Shown: positions 52,740 to 61,928 of the stretch, in pieces
How the letters are laid out: each line of letters opens with the position of its first letter
Position numbering within the stretch: the first letter of the stretch is position 1
Origin: Streptomyces sp. NBC_01439
GTDB lineage: Bacteria > Actinomycetota > Actinomycetes > Streptomycetales > Streptomycetaceae
Assembly: GCF_036227605.1 (NCBI RefSeq)
Contig: NZ_CP109487.1
Span: 8,729,001-8,793,000, forward strand
DNA: 64,000 bases
Direction: 5' to 3'
Program-made: the position numbers and the translations under genes
The notes under the pieces: generated by a model
What the model was told of the DNA's origin: nothing
Database searches by the model: none
Seen by the model: the letters and a program-made list of their open reading frames with translations, nothing else

Positions 52740-53945
52740 ATGCGCCTCCAGCGGATATCCGCCGCGACCGCGGCCCTCGCCGCGCTCACCACCCTCGCCA
52801 CCGCCTGCGAGGACTCCCCCAAGCCTGGCCCGCCCGCCGCGAGCCCCTCCGCGAGCGCTCGAGGCGCCGCCCCCGCCTCCCCCACGCCCGCCGGCGCCGC
52901 GCCCGCCACGCTGGCCGGGGCGCAGGCCCACGTACAGCAGTACACGTCCTGCGAGAACCTCAGCACCGACCCGAACGACAGTCGGGTGCCGCTGAGCGGG
53001 TTCATCGGCGCCGGGGACTGGGGCATCACGGAGCGCGGCGTCTGCACGGACAAGAAGGCGCGGGGCGAGATCGTCCTCTTCCTGACCCCGGACATGAAGG
53101 CCTTCCAGCAGGCCGCCAAGGACCACGCCGCGAAGCTGCTCGCCGAGGGCCGGGGCGACACCGACCTCGCCAGCCGCACGGTCGTGGGCAAGACCTTCGC
53201 CCTGACCGCGCTCAAGACCGCCACCGCCGTGTCCCTGGTCGACCCGCCCAACTCCGACCTGCGCATCCTGAGCTGCAACCCCCACGTGTTCGTCCCGGAG
53301 GGGTTCAAGAAGGAGCAGGCCCTGGTAGAGGGCTGCTTCCTCACCGACTACGTCAACAGCCCCGACGGCCAGGGCAGCCCCCACCGCGGGGCGGTCCGCG
53401 ACCCCTCCACCGAGGGAGCCGCGAAGCCGGGCCAGCCGTCCACCGGCAGCCCGGGCCTGCCGAGCGCCGGCAGCATCGACGAGCTGAAGAAGCTCGTCAG
53501 CCCGCACACGGTCGACTGCACGAGCATGGAGGTCACCGACGAGCAGGTACGGTCGATCGACTACATGCCGGTCGTCGACGGCCCCGCGAGCGCTTGGGGC
53601 GTCAAGCAGCGAGCGGTCTGCGGCCAGCTCGGCGGGGAGCAGCGCGCGCACAACCTGAACTGGCTGGACACCGTCTCCGACATGAAGACCCTCCAGACCA
53701 AGGCCAAGGCGGCGCAACTGGCCGACCTGAAGGACGACGGGCGCCTCAAGGCCACTGCGAGCAAGCTGCTGGTCGGCACGAACATCGCCGTGGAGACCAA
53801 CAACGCGAACGTCCGCCGAGGGCTGTACCAGCTCCAGTTCCTGTACCTGAACTGCGAGACCGGCTTCACCGCGCCGGCCGGCTACCGGCTGGAGAAGTCC
53901 CAGGTCGAGGGCTGCGTCCTGACCAACTACGAGCGCCCGAGCTGA
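52740..53945 (+). CDS. lipoprotein-like secreted protein with two homologous halves
   Basis: A 401-residue exported protein. The signal ends at TTLATAC (a lipobox-like site with Ala at -3), then a Pro/Ser/Ala linker. Two related domains follow. The first has YTSCENLST ... GVCTDKKARG ... LRILSCNPHVFV ... QALVEGCFLTDY; the second has VDCTSMEV ... AVCGQLGGEQ ... LYLNCETGFTA ... SQVEGCVLTNY. Each has four Cys in matching order, presumably two disulfides. A Gly/Pro/Ser spacer separates them. ATG 52740 has GGAAGA upstream. The function is unknown. Confidence 0.75.
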   Translation: MRLQRISAATAALAALTTLATACEDSPKPGPPAASPSASARGAAPASPTPAGAAPATLAGAQAHVQQYTSCENLSTDPNDSRVPLSGFIGAGDWGITERGVCTDKKARGEIVLFLTPDMKAFQQAAKDHAAKLLAEGRGDTDLASRTVVGKTFALTALKTATAVSLVDPPNSDLRILSCNPHVFVPEGFKKEQALVEGCFLTDYVNSPDGQGSPHRGAVRDPSTEGAAKPGQPSTGSPGLPSAGSIDELKKLVSPHTVDCTSMEVTDEQVRSIDYMPVVDGPASAWGVKQRAVCGQLGGEQRAHNLNWLDTVSDMKTLQTKAKAAQLADLKDDGRLKATASKLLVGTNIAVETNNANVRRGLYQLQFLYLNCETGFTAPAGYRLEKSQVEGCVLTNYERPS

Positions 53946-54178
53946 CACACGGCTGTCCGGGGCGTGCGCGGCGCGCCCCGGGGGGTATCGACTGCGGTGT
54001 TCCGCCATCCGCGCGCCAGGGGTGCCAGGAGCACCAGGAGCCGCCCTGTCACTCTTGATCCCGGATTTCGACGACTCCGTGGTAGTCCGCGGCGGCGTGC
54101 GACCAGACGGTCTGCCACGGCCCGTACCGCTCGGGCAGGTCACGCCACGGGCGTCCATGCCCATCCACCTGCGGCAGC

Positions 54179-54715
54179 TCAGTAGCAGTCCATGCGCGAA
54201 CCGTTGGAGTCCGCCTCGGTGGACCACGTGTACCAGGTCCTGGCGTCCACTCCGAGCAGCTCCGCCGGATGCGGTTCCGCCCCGTAGGACTCGCGGAGCG
54301 TCTCGGGTGAGGTGAAGGCGAGGGTCATGCTCGGCCGATCGGCGGATTCGAAGCAGAAGACGACGAACCCGCGGTCGGACCCCATGTCCAGGTCGTTCAC
54401 CGGACGCCATCCCGCCGCCGACGCCTCCCGGCCGTAGTACTTCAACACTTCGTCCCTGGTCCCGTGGTACGCGTAGAACCGCTCCGCGGTGAGCCAGGCG
54501 CCCGCGGTGTCGTCGACGCAGTGGGCCCCGGACCATGGGGCGCCGTCCACGGCCACCGCCCCCTTCGGACGCAGCTCCAGCGTGGGCAGCTGGTCGAGCT
54601 CGGTCACGGCCGCCGCTGTTCCCTCACACGTCTCGGGGTGGAGGAAGGAACACCCGCTCAGACCGGTTCCCACGAGCAGGGCTGCCAAGCACGCCCGCAC
54701 GACAAGCATGTTCAT
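54179..54715 (-). CDS. small lipoprotein
   Basis: A 178-residue lipoprotein with signal MNMLVVRACLAALLVGTG and lipobox LSGC, then a soluble domain with FLHPETCEG, WSGAHCVDD, VLKYYGREASAAGWRPVND and VVFCFESADRP. The YxxREASAAGW segment resembles a common extracytoplasmic helix in Streptomyces lipoproteins of unknown role. Paired Cys may form a disulfide. It is convergent with the two-domain lipoprotein gene. Confidence 0.8.
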   Translation of the reverse strand: MNMLVVRACLAALLVGTGLSGCSFLHPETCEGTAAAVTELDQLPTLELRPKGAVAVDGAPWSGAHCVDDTAGAWLTAERFYAYHGTRDEVLKYYGREASAAGWRPVNDLDMGSDRGFVVFCFESADRPSMTLAFTSPETLRESYGAEPHPAELLGVDARTWYTWSTEADSNGSRMDCY

Positions 54716-55145
54716 GGCGAGATTATGACCTTGCCCGGAAGTCGTCCGTCCGACGGGGGCGGTTCACGCAGGGACCACCCCTGCGGGGGCGGGAAGCGGT
54801 TGCCTCGTGCACCTCGCACCGAACAGGCTCCACCGGTCCGTTTCACCGGTCCGTTTCACCGGTCTGGGGCAGGACCTGCCGGGCCACGCTCCACCACGCG
54901 CCATCGCCACCGTGGACCACCGACTGCCGGCCCGCTTCGTGGTCCCAACCGGAAACAGAACCCGGGGGCGTTCGGTGCGGAGACCCGGGTCCGGTACGTC
55001 GGCTGAGTCCGACGGCGACTTGCACGGCCAACCGGGGGGTCGTGGCGCGCGCCTCGGGCGCGGCGGGCCGCTCGTGCTGCTACTGCTGGGCCGGGCCGGG
55101 CGCCGCCCGTCCCGGCCGTCCCCGCGCAGATGAGGAGCCACGCAC
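54716..55145. other. 430-bp intergenic region with 13-bp tandem repeat
   Basis: No gene is supported. CACCGGTCCGTTT occurs twice in tandem and a third time in part (54831-54864). The SD GAGGAG of the next gene closes the right end. Confidence 0.5.
54831..54864. repeat. 13-bp direct repeat CACCGGTCCGTTT
   Basis: Two exact copies and a partial third (CACCGGTC) in the non-coding region between the lipoprotein and serine hydrolase genes. ACCGGT is itself palindromic. Confidence 0.85.
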
Positions 55146-56378
55146 ATGCCGACCCGTGTCCGCGACCGCGACCGCGACCGCGACCGTGCCCGCGCCCGCC
55201 GGAGCCGTCTCCGCACCGGGCTGTCCGCCGCCGTCCTGACCGCCACCGCGGTCGGAGGGCTGCTGCAGCCCGCACAGGCGGCCGGCGACCCGCAACCGGG
55301 CGACGGCCGCCAACGCCACGACAAGGGCCTCCAGCGGCAGCTCGACCGGCTGGTCGCCCAGGAGGACGGCCCACCCGGGGCGATCGCCATGCTCACCCGG
55401 GGCGACCGTACGGAGGTGTACACGGCGGGGGTCGGCGACATCCAGACCGGCCGCCCACCGCACCCCGACGACCACATGCGCATCGCCAGCATCGCCAAGG
55501 CGTTCAGCGGGGCCGTTGCCCTCCGGCTCGTCGACCAGGGCCTGCTCTCCCTCGACGACACCATCGGCGAGCGCCTCCCCGACCAGCCCGCGGCCTGGCA
55601 CGCGGTGACACTGCGCCAGCTCCTCCAGCACACGAGCGGCCTGCCGGACTACTCGGCCGACCCCGGATTCCTGGAGATCCTCACCGCCGACCCGCGCCAC
55701 GTGTTCGACCCGCGCACCCTCCTCGACTTCGTGGCCGACGAGCCGCTGCGCTTCGTCCCCGGCTCCCTGTACGAGTACTCCAACTCGGACAACATCGCCG
55801 TCGCGCTGATGGCCGAGGCCGTCACCCACCGCAGCTACGAAGACCTCCTCAGGGAGCTCGTGTACCGACCGCTGGGGCTGCGCCGCACCAGCCTGCCCCT
55901 GGGCTACCGGCTCCCGCGTCCCTACCTGCACGGCTACGACGTCCAGCCGCCGGCCGAACCGGAGGACATCAGCGAGGCCGTGGGCGCCTCCGGTGTCTGG
56001 GCCTCCGGCGGGATCGTCTCCACCCCCAGGGAACTGGGCACCTTCATCCGCGCCTACGGCGGTCCCGCCCTGCTGTCGCCGCAGACCCGCAAGGAGCAGC
56101 TGACCTTCCGGCCCGGCGACTCCTCGGAACCGGCCGGCCCCGGCACCAACGCCGCCGGGCTGGCGATCTTCCAGTACACCACCCGCTGCGGAGTGCTCTA
56201 CGGCCACACCGGGAACTTCCCCGGGTACACCCAACTCGCCGCCACCACGCCCGACGGCACCCGATCGCTGACCTTCTCGATCAACACCCAGACCAGCAAG
56301 GGGAACAAGCCCGCGCTGCTGGCCCGACTGCGCACCGTGCAGGAGAACTTCGTCTGCGCCCTGCTCAAGGGGCACTGA
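55146..56378 (+). CDS. secreted serine hydrolase (beta-lactamase/DD-peptidase family)
   Basis: A 410-residue exported serine hydrolase of the class C beta-lactamase/D-Ala-D-Ala carboxypeptidase fold. SIAKAF gives SxxK, YEYSNSDN gives the YxN motif and YGHTGNFPGYT gives HxG. The N-terminus is an odd hexanucleotide-encoded RDRDRDRDRARARR tract before a signal-like helix (TGLSAAVLTATAVGGLL). GAGGAG precedes ATG 55146. It may trim wall peptides or hydrolyse esters or lactams. A pair of Cys (TTRCGVL and NFVCALL) may form a disulfide. Confidence 0.92.
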   Translation: MPTRVRDRDRDRDRARARRSRLRTGLSAAVLTATAVGGLLQPAQAAGDPQPGDGRQRHDKGLQRQLDRLVAQEDGPPGAIAMLTRGDRTEVYTAGVGDIQTGRPPHPDDHMRIASIAKAFSGAVALRLVDQGLLSLDDTIGERLPDQPAAWHAVTLRQLLQHTSGLPDYSADPGFLEILTADPRHVFDPRTLLDFVADEPLRFVPGSLYEYSNSDNIAVALMAEAVTHRSYEDLLRELVYRPLGLRRTSLPLGYRLPRPYLHGYDVQPPAEPEDISEAVGASGVWASGGIVSTPRELGTFIRAYGGPALLSPQTRKEQLTFRPGDSSEPAGPGTNAAGLAIFQYTTRCGVLYGHTGNFPGYTQLAATTPDGTRSLTFSINTQTSKGNKPALLARLRTVQENFVCALLKGH

Positions 56379-56504
56379 ACCGCAGTAACGGGTCCGGTTG
56401 CGGCGACTCCGGTTGTAGCGACTCCGGTTGTGGCGGCGCGGCGGCGTGGCGCGAAAACGATCACGCTTGCCCGTGTCGCCACCCGTGCTCCCTATGCTGA
56501 CGTC

Positions 56505-57491
56505 ATGCTCGACATACCCCTTTCAGCGCTGGAAGTCGCGATGGTGCAAACCGGCACCCGAGCCGCGGACACCCTGCGGGACACCACGGCCTTCGCCCAA
56601 GGACTGGAGGACCTCGGCTACCACCGCATCTGGTACGCGGAGCACCACCACTCTCCCGCGATCGGCGCGTTCCCGCCGGTCGTCCTGACGGCGCACGCGG
56701 CCGCGTCGACCTCGGCCATCCGTCTCGGTTCGGGCGGGGTACTGGCCCCCAACCACGCCCCCATCACGCTGGCGGAGCAGTTCGGCACGCTGGCCGCCCT
56801 GCACGAGGACCGCATCGACCTGGGCATCGGCCGCGGTCCCGGCACGTTCGACGACGCCACCGCGCGGGCACTGCGCCGCGGTGCCGACCCGGCGACGGAC
56901 GCCGAGTACCGGACCGACGTGGCCGCGATCCTTTCGTTCCTGGTGGACGAGGTGGCACTGGGTCCGCTGCCGGAGCCGTGGCTACTGGTCTCCAGTACCG
57001 CGGGGGCCGCGCTCGCCGCGGAACTCGGCCTGCCGGTCGCGGTCGCGCACCACATCAGGCCGGACAACACCCTTGCGGTTCTCGAGCACTACCGGTCGGC
57101 GTTCTCCCCGTCCCGCTGGTGCGAGCGGCCCCGGGTGCTGCTGTGCGTGGAGACGGTGTGCGCGGAGACGGAGGAGGAAGCGGTCCGGCGTGCGGGGCCG
57201 ATGAACGTCGTCAAGGCCGGGCTGCTGAAGGGGGAGAGCCAGACGCCCTTCCCCACCCCCGTGCAGGCGGCCGCCCACGCCTTCACGGAGCCCGAGCGGC
57301 AGGCGCTGGCGGGCTTCCGCGCCCAGCAGGCCGTCGGCACGCCCGAGACCGTCGTGCAGCGGCTCGCACGCCTGGTCGCCGAGACCGGGGCGGACGAGCT
57401 GATGCTGGCCACGCCCGTTTACGACCTCGCTGACCGCATCGCCTCGTACGCGCTCGTCAGGAAGTACTGGGGAGCCGCGACGGCGCCGTAG
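56505..57491 (+). CDS. luciferase-like (LLM) flavin monooxygenase, MsnO8-like
   Basis: A 328-residue TIM-barrel protein using reduced FMN/F420-type flavin. It has IPLSALEVAMVQTG, LGYHRIWYAEHHHSPAIGAFPPVVL, IRLGSGGVLAPNHAPITLAEQFGTL and RIDLGIGRGPGT, typical of the MsnO8/luciferase group 1 branch. ATG 56505 follows TATGCT (56493-56498) after six bases, so the mRNA is probably leaderless. It is a single gene and its substrate is unknown. Confidence 0.92.
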   Translation: MLDIPLSALEVAMVQTGTRAADTLRDTTAFAQGLEDLGYHRIWYAEHHHSPAIGAFPPVVLTAHAAASTSAIRLGSGGVLAPNHAPITLAEQFGTLAALHEDRIDLGIGRGPGTFDDATARALRRGADPATDAEYRTDVAAILSFLVDEVALGPLPEPWLLVSSTAGAALAAELGLPVAVAHHIRPDNTLAVLEHYRSAFSPSRWCERPRVLLCVETVCAETEEEAVRRAGPMNVVKAGLLKGESQTPFPTPVQAAAHAFTEPERQALAGFRAQQAVGTPETVVQRLARLVAETGADELMLATPVYDLADRIASYALVRKYWGAATAP

Positions 57492-57771
57492 GCCGGGGGC
57501 CGCCGCTGCGGGCCGCCGCGCTGCGGGAGCGGGCGGCGGTCCGCGCGCCGCCGCAGCGTCGGCGGGTCGTGACACTGCTCACACGCGGCGCGGCACCACG
57601 GGAGCCGCCACGGCCGTTGGCGCTGCGAGGTCGTCGGTCCCTCGCCGGGGGATCCGTGTGCGCTGAAGCACACAAAACGGGCCATTTGGTCGAGGAGGGG
57701 CTCCGAACGGATGACCTAGCCTGGACCGACCAGCGAGATCCGGGGGCTGAGGGCAAAGGAAGAGCACGTCC

Positions 57772-58593
57772 ATGCGCATCACCACCAGTTCCGCACGTCG
57801 TCGACGGGCGGGGTACGTCGCTGCGGCCGCCCTCCTCGGCCTCCTGGCGGCTGCCGGTACCCCGGCGTACGCCGCCACCGACGGGTCGGCGGTCCGCACC
57901 CCGGACGCACCCCCCGTCGGCCACTCCGCACCGGCCGGATCCGCAGGCGCCGCCCAGCACGCCGCCCAGGGAGCCTCCGGGGTCCCCGTGGGGATATCCC
58001 GGCTGGCGCAGGGCACGGGCCGCCAGGTCGCGATCACCATCGACGACGGCCCGGACCCCCGCTGGACGCCCCAGGTCCTGGAGACGCTGCGGAAGAACCA
58101 CGTCAAGGCCACCTTCTGCATGATCGGTACCAAGGCGCAGAAGTACCCGGAGCTGGTGCGTGCGGTCGCCGCCGACGGCCACCAGCTGTGCGACCACTCC
58201 GTCGACCACGACGTCACGATGGACCACAAGCCCGTCGCCTACCAGCGGCAGCAGATCCTCGACGGCAAGGCGATGATCGAGAAGGCCGTTCCGGGCGTCG
58301 CCGTCAGCTACTACCGCGCGCCGGGCGGAGCCTTCACCCCCGACAGCCGCGCGATCGCCGCCGCGAGCGGGATGCGGCCGCTGGGCTGGAGCGTCGACCC
58401 CCAGGACTGGAGCAGGCCGGGCCTGAAGGCCATCCTCGCCACCGTGGAGGGCAAGCTCCCCCAGCAGCCGACGGTCCTCTTCCACGACGGCGGCGGCGAC
58501 CGCAGCGAGACCGTCGCCGCGCTGAAGAAGTACCTGCCCTGGCTCACCGAGCAGGGCTACGGCTTCTCCTTCCCGGCCCGCACCGCCCCTTGA
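57772..58593 (+). CDS. secreted polysaccharide deacetylase (NodB homology)
   Basis: A 273-residue exported carbohydrate esterase 4 enzyme. The signal (RRRRAGYVAAAALLGLLAAAGTPAYA) precedes a linker and the NodB domain with ITIDDGPDP (catalytic Asp and metal Asp), HSVDHD (the two metal His), YRAPGGAFT (motif 3), WSVDPQDW and VLFHDGGGDR (final His). All metal ligands are present, so deacetylation of peptidoglycan or chitin-like polymers is likely. AGGAAGAG precedes the ATG. Confidence 0.93.
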   Translation: MRITTSSARRRRAGYVAAAALLGLLAAAGTPAYAATDGSAVRTPDAPPVGHSAPAGSAGAAQHAAQGASGVPVGISRLAQGTGRQVAITIDDGPDPRWTPQVLETLRKNHVKATFCMIGTKAQKYPELVRAVAADGHQLCDHSVDHDVTMDHKPVAYQRQQILDGKAMIEKAVPGVAVSYYRAPGGAFTPDSRAIAAASGMRPLGWSVDPQDWSRPGLKAILATVEGKLPQQPTVLFHDGGGDRSETVAALKKYLPWLTEQGYGFSFPARTAP

Positions 58594-58617
58594 GCGCCCT
58601 ACCGGCCCGCCCCTGCG

Positions 58618-59811
58618 CTACGCGGGGAGGCGGAACCCGTTGAAGAGGTCGTCCATGCCGCGCAGGGTCAGCCGGGCCGGGGTGACGCGGAGCGCGAGAT
58701 CACGGACGGCCACCACCACCGGGTTGCGCAGTACGCCCAGACGCCCGACGCGGCGGGCACGAAGGCGCACGGCGTCGGTGCGGGCGCGGCGAGCGGCGGT
58801 GTACGCGGCGAGGGCGGCCGCAACGGCGCCGTCCCCGCCGTCCCCGCCGGCGCCGCGCTCTGCCGCGGGCAACAGATGGGCGAGCACCACCGCGTCCTCG
58901 ATGGCCTGGCAGCCGCCCTGGCCGAGGTTGGGGGCCATGGCGTGGGCCGCGTCGCCCAGCCAGGCGATCCGGCCGTGGTGCAGGTGCGGGAGCGGGGCGG
59001 CCAGATCGTAGAGGTCGTTCCGCAGGACATCGGCAGCGTCGAGGCGCCCGACGCGGTCCAGCAGGGCCGGAATGGGCTCGTGCCACGAGCCGAAGCGCTG
59101 CCGCAGCTCGGTGCGCGGGTCGGCGAAGCGGGTGCCCGGGGGGACGACCGCGGTGGCGTAGAGGTAGTAGCGGCCGTCCACGAGCGGGGTCACCCCGAAC
59201 CGCGCCCCCCGCCCCCACGTCTCGCTCATGGCCGGTATCCGCAGGTCCAGGGCGTCCACGATGGTCCGCCAGGCCGTCTCGCCGATGTAGTGCAGTCCGG
59301 GGTGCGCGGGGAAGTGCGCGCGCCGCAGCGGACTGTGGATGCCGTCGGCGGCGACGACCAGATCGGCGTAAAGGCCCGGGCCCGCCGCCGTACGGACGGT
59401 CGGACGGCCCTCGGCATCGTCGACGCCGGTCACCTCGGTGCCGTAACGAAGGGCCGATGGCGGCAGGGCGGCGGCGAGGGTGGCGGTGAGGGCCCGGCGC
59501 GGGACGGCGAGGGGTGCCGTGCCGTAGCGGGCCGCCATGTCCGCGGTGCCGGCCCGGGTGAGCCACCGGCCGTCGGGGCGGCGCACGCCCATCGTCGCGG
59601 GTACGTCACCGCCGATCGCACGGGGGACGTCGACGCCGATGGAGTCGAGCGCGTGCAGGGCGTTGGGGGCGAGGCCGATGCCGGCGCCCGTGACGGGGGG
59701 TTCGGGGGCGCGCTCGCAGACGGTGACGTGCCAGCCCCGGCGGTGCAGTGCGACGGCGGCTGTGAGGCCGCCGATTCCGGCTCCGACCACCACTGCGTGA
59801 CGGTTCGTCAT
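58618..59811 (-). CDS. FAD-dependent monooxygenase (aromatic hydroxylase type)
   Basis: A 397-residue flavoprotein. The FAD dinucleotide fold is VVVGAGIGGLTAAVALHRRGW, with DLVVAADGIHSPLRR (DG motif) and WLGDAAHAMAPNLGQGGCQAIEDAVVLA (GD motif). It resembles salicylate or kynurenine-type hydroxylases. ATG 59811 has GGAGAGGG upstream. Only 36 nt separate its start from an IS element whose target duplication contains TAGAGT, so its native promoter is probably split and expression may be lost or driven by the IS. Confidence 0.9.
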   Translation of the reverse strand: MTNRHAVVVGAGIGGLTAAVALHRRGWHVTVCERAPEPPVTGAGIGLAPNALHALDSIGVDVPRAIGGDVPATMGVRRPDGRWLTRAGTADMAARYGTAPLAVPRRALTATLAAALPPSALRYGTEVTGVDDAEGRPTVRTAAGPGLYADLVVAADGIHSPLRRAHFPAHPGLHYIGETAWRTIVDALDLRIPAMSETWGRGARFGVTPLVDGRYYLYATAVVPPGTRFADPRTELRQRFGSWHEPIPALLDRVGRLDAADVLRNDLYDLAAPLPHLHHGRIAWLGDAAHAMAPNLGQGGCQAIEDAVVLAHLLPAAERGAGGDGGDGAVAAALAAYTAARRARTDAVRLRARRVGRLGVLRNPVVVAVRDLALRVTPARLTLRGMDDLFNGFRLPA

Positions 59812-59837
59812 GGCCACCCTCTCCGCTCGGTCCCCCC

Positions 59838-61358
59838 ACTCTAGATCCAACGCCGTTCAGTTAGGGCAGGGCTGGGTGGCGTCAAGGGTCCGTGGTGAGC
59901 ATGTTGATGCTGATGGTGGCCTTGTAGGTGGCCCGGTCGATGGCGGGTCCGCGGGCGTTGTATTTGGAGATCGCTCGTTTGACGATGCGGTCTTTGGTGC
60001 GGACCCGCCGTGGGGGCAGGAGCTGGGCCAGCACGTGGCGGCCGATGGCTCCGACCAGGTCGATGACGGTGTCGGCGATGATGCCCGCGGCCAGGACGAG
60101 CTGGTCACGGGCGGCGGACAGTGCGACGGTGAAGCCGGCCCGGTCCGGGTCGGTGCCCGGGATGCTGTCGGTAGCATCCGTCATCGCGGTCCGCAGAGCC
60201 TGGTAGGCGACCAGGAGAGCCCAGACCTCCTGGTCGATCCCGGCCGGGGTGCGGGCACGCAGGACCCGTCCGCCCAGGATCGTGGATTTCAGCTCCGCGT
60301 AGGCAGTCTCGATTTCCCAGCGTTCGTGGTAGAGCCGGATGAGCTCGGCGGCCGGGTGCGTTGACGGGTCGGTGAGGGTGGTCAGCAGCCGGTAGTGGCC
60401 GGTGCGGACCTCTCGGGAAGTGGCGATGCTGATCTCGGCGTCGATGACCCGCACGGTCAGTGCGCCCAGCCGGGCCAGGAATGAGCCGTCGCCGCAGTGG
60501 GCCACCGGTGGCAGTCTCCGGCCGGACTTGCAGCGCACCAGCAGGTCGGCGCCGGTGGCGGCGAAGCGGTTCAGCAGTGCGGTGGCAGCGAAGTTCCGGT
60601 CGCCCAGCAGCAGCATGCCGGCACGCAGATCGCCCGCCAGTCGGCCCGCGTACTCCAGCTCGCCGGTGCCGGCAGGGCCGAACGCCGCCCCGATCACCGC
60701 CCGGGTCCCGCAGGCCACCAGCGCCACCAGCCGGATCTGCGGATAGCCCCCGGCCCCGTTATTGCACCGCTGTTTGGAGAACACAGCGAGGTTCGCCGGG
60801 GCGTCCGGCACCGGCAGCAGCGTGCCGTCGACCGCCACCACCAGCAGCCCGCGCCACCGCATGGCGGCCGCCGTCGTGGCCACCGGGCCACGCACCAGGT
60901 CGAACAGCGCCTTCAACGGCGCCGCGCCCACACGCTGACGGGCCTGTCGTAACGCGCTGCCGCTCGGTCTGGTGGGCGCCAGGCCCGCCAGACCCGCGCA
61001 CAATCGGTCGAAGACCTGCCGATAGCCCAGCTCGGCGAACAACGCCCCGGCCAGCAGTAGGTACACCGTGACTCGCGCCGGTACCAGCCGGACCCGCCGC
61101 TGAACGGCCCCGCTCGCCGCCAACACTTCATCGACCATCTCGAACGGCACGATCCGGGTCAGCTCGCCGATATGGCCAGGCGCGAACACCCCGGCCGCTA
61201 CCTTGACCGTCCTTGTTATGGCAGCCTGTTCCAACAGCGGAGCTCCTGTGGTGAGGATGTCTTGGAGGACAAACCTCTTCTACAGCAGCTCCGCTGCCTC
61301 GTTCATCGGTCTTGACGAACAGCCCCCGCCCCTAACTGAACGGCGTTGACTCTAGATC
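59838..61358. mobile_element. IS4-family insertion sequence with 10-bp target duplication
   Basis: The element spans 59848-61348 (1501 bp). Its ends are perfect 19-bp inverted repeats starting CAACGCCGTTCAGTTAGGG. The flanks 59838-59847 and 61349-61358 are both ACTCTAGATC, the target-site duplication. One intact transposase is inside. Perfect ends and duplication suggest a recent insertion. Confidence 0.95.
59882..61234 (-). CDS. IS4 family transposase
   Basis: A 450-residue DDE transposase. Catalytic marks are VAVDGTLLPVPD (first Asp), LLGDRNFAATALL (second Asp) and YHERWEIETAYAELK, which is the IS4 Y-x2-R-x3-E-x6-K signature. The N-terminal IS4 domain (VDEVLAASGAVQRRVRLVPAR) is present. 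It is full length with no frame break and contains one Leu-TTA codon (in SGSALRQ), so transposition could be limited by bldA in Streptomyces. The start ATG faces the right end of the element. Confidence 0.95.
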   Translation of the reverse strand: MEQAAITRTVKVAAGVFAPGHIGELTRIVPFEMVDEVLAASGAVQRRVRLVPARVTVYLLLAGALFAELGYRQVFDRLCAGLAGLAPTRPSGSALRQARQRVGAAPLKALFDLVRGPVATTAAAMRWRGLLVVAVDGTLLPVPDAPANLAVFSKQRCNNGAGGYPQIRLVALVACGTRAVIGAAFGPAGTGELEYAGRLAGDLRAGMLLLGDRNFAATALLNRFAATGADLLVRCKSGRRLPPVAHCGDGSFLARLGALTVRVIDAEISIATSREVRTGHYRLLTTLTDPSTHPAAELIRLYHERWEIETAYAELKSTILGGRVLRARTPAGIDQEVWALLVAYQALRTAMTDATDSIPGTDPDRAGFTVALSAARDQLVLAAGIIADTVIDLVGAIGRHVLAQLLPPRRVRTKDRIVKRAISKYNARGPAIDRATYKATISINMLTTDP

Positions 61359-61424
61359 GGTGGGCGGACGGTGCGTGCGCCCGTACCGGACCTCGACTCC
61401 CGCGCCCGCCCGCCCCGATCGAAC

Positions 61425-61928
61425 TCAGCCCTTGGTACCGGCCTCCACCTCGGCGAAGAACGCGTCGGCGACGGCACGGGCACGGTCGACGTCGGTGAGC
61501 GGTTCGCCGACGATCCGCCCGGCCAGCTCGGTGGCCAGCCCGAGGACGTGCTCGTGGAGCTCCGCCCCGGCGATCACTCGGTCGGCCTCCAACTGCACGG
61601 TGGCGGCGGCGACCATCTCCTCGCGCGCCCTTTGCCCCTCCGAACGAACGGCGGCGAGGAGGGCGAGGCCCTCCTCGTGTGCGGCCTGGCGGATCTGCGA
61701 GGCCTCGTGACGGGCGGCGCTCAGCTCCGCCTGGTACTCGGCGCGAACGAGCTGTGCCTCCCGCTGGACCGTTTCGGCCCGCTCGAGCGTGCCCGTGGTG
61801 ATCTCTTCACGCTCGGCCAGGGTCTGGTTGATCCTCGGAAGGAGGACTTTGGCCAGAGCGATGAAGACGAGGGAGAAGGTGATGAGGCCGACTATGAGTT
61901 CAATGAGATTCGGTTTCAGGGGTCCCAT
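61425..61928 (-). CDS. F0 ATP synthase b-subunit-like protein (orphan)
   Basis: A 167-residue protein: MGPLKPNLIELIVGLITFSLVFIALAKVLLPRINQTLAEREE is a b-subunit membrane anchor, followed by a long Ala/Glu/Arg-rich coiled coil (RAEYQAELSAARHEASQIRQAAHEE) and VLGLATELAGRIVGEPLTD at the delta-binding end. No other atp genes are nearby, so it is an extra copy. TACGAT lies six bases before ATG 61928, giving a leaderless promoter. It could replace AtpF under some condition or serve another coiled-coil role. Confidence 0.85.
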   Translation of the reverse strand: MGPLKPNLIELIVGLITFSLVFIALAKVLLPRINQTLAEREEITTGTLERAETVQREAQLVRAEYQAELSAARHEASQIRQAAHEEGLALLAAVRSEGQRAREEMVAAATVQLEADRVIAGAELHEHVLGLATELAGRIVGEPLTDVDRARAVADAFFAEVEAGTKG

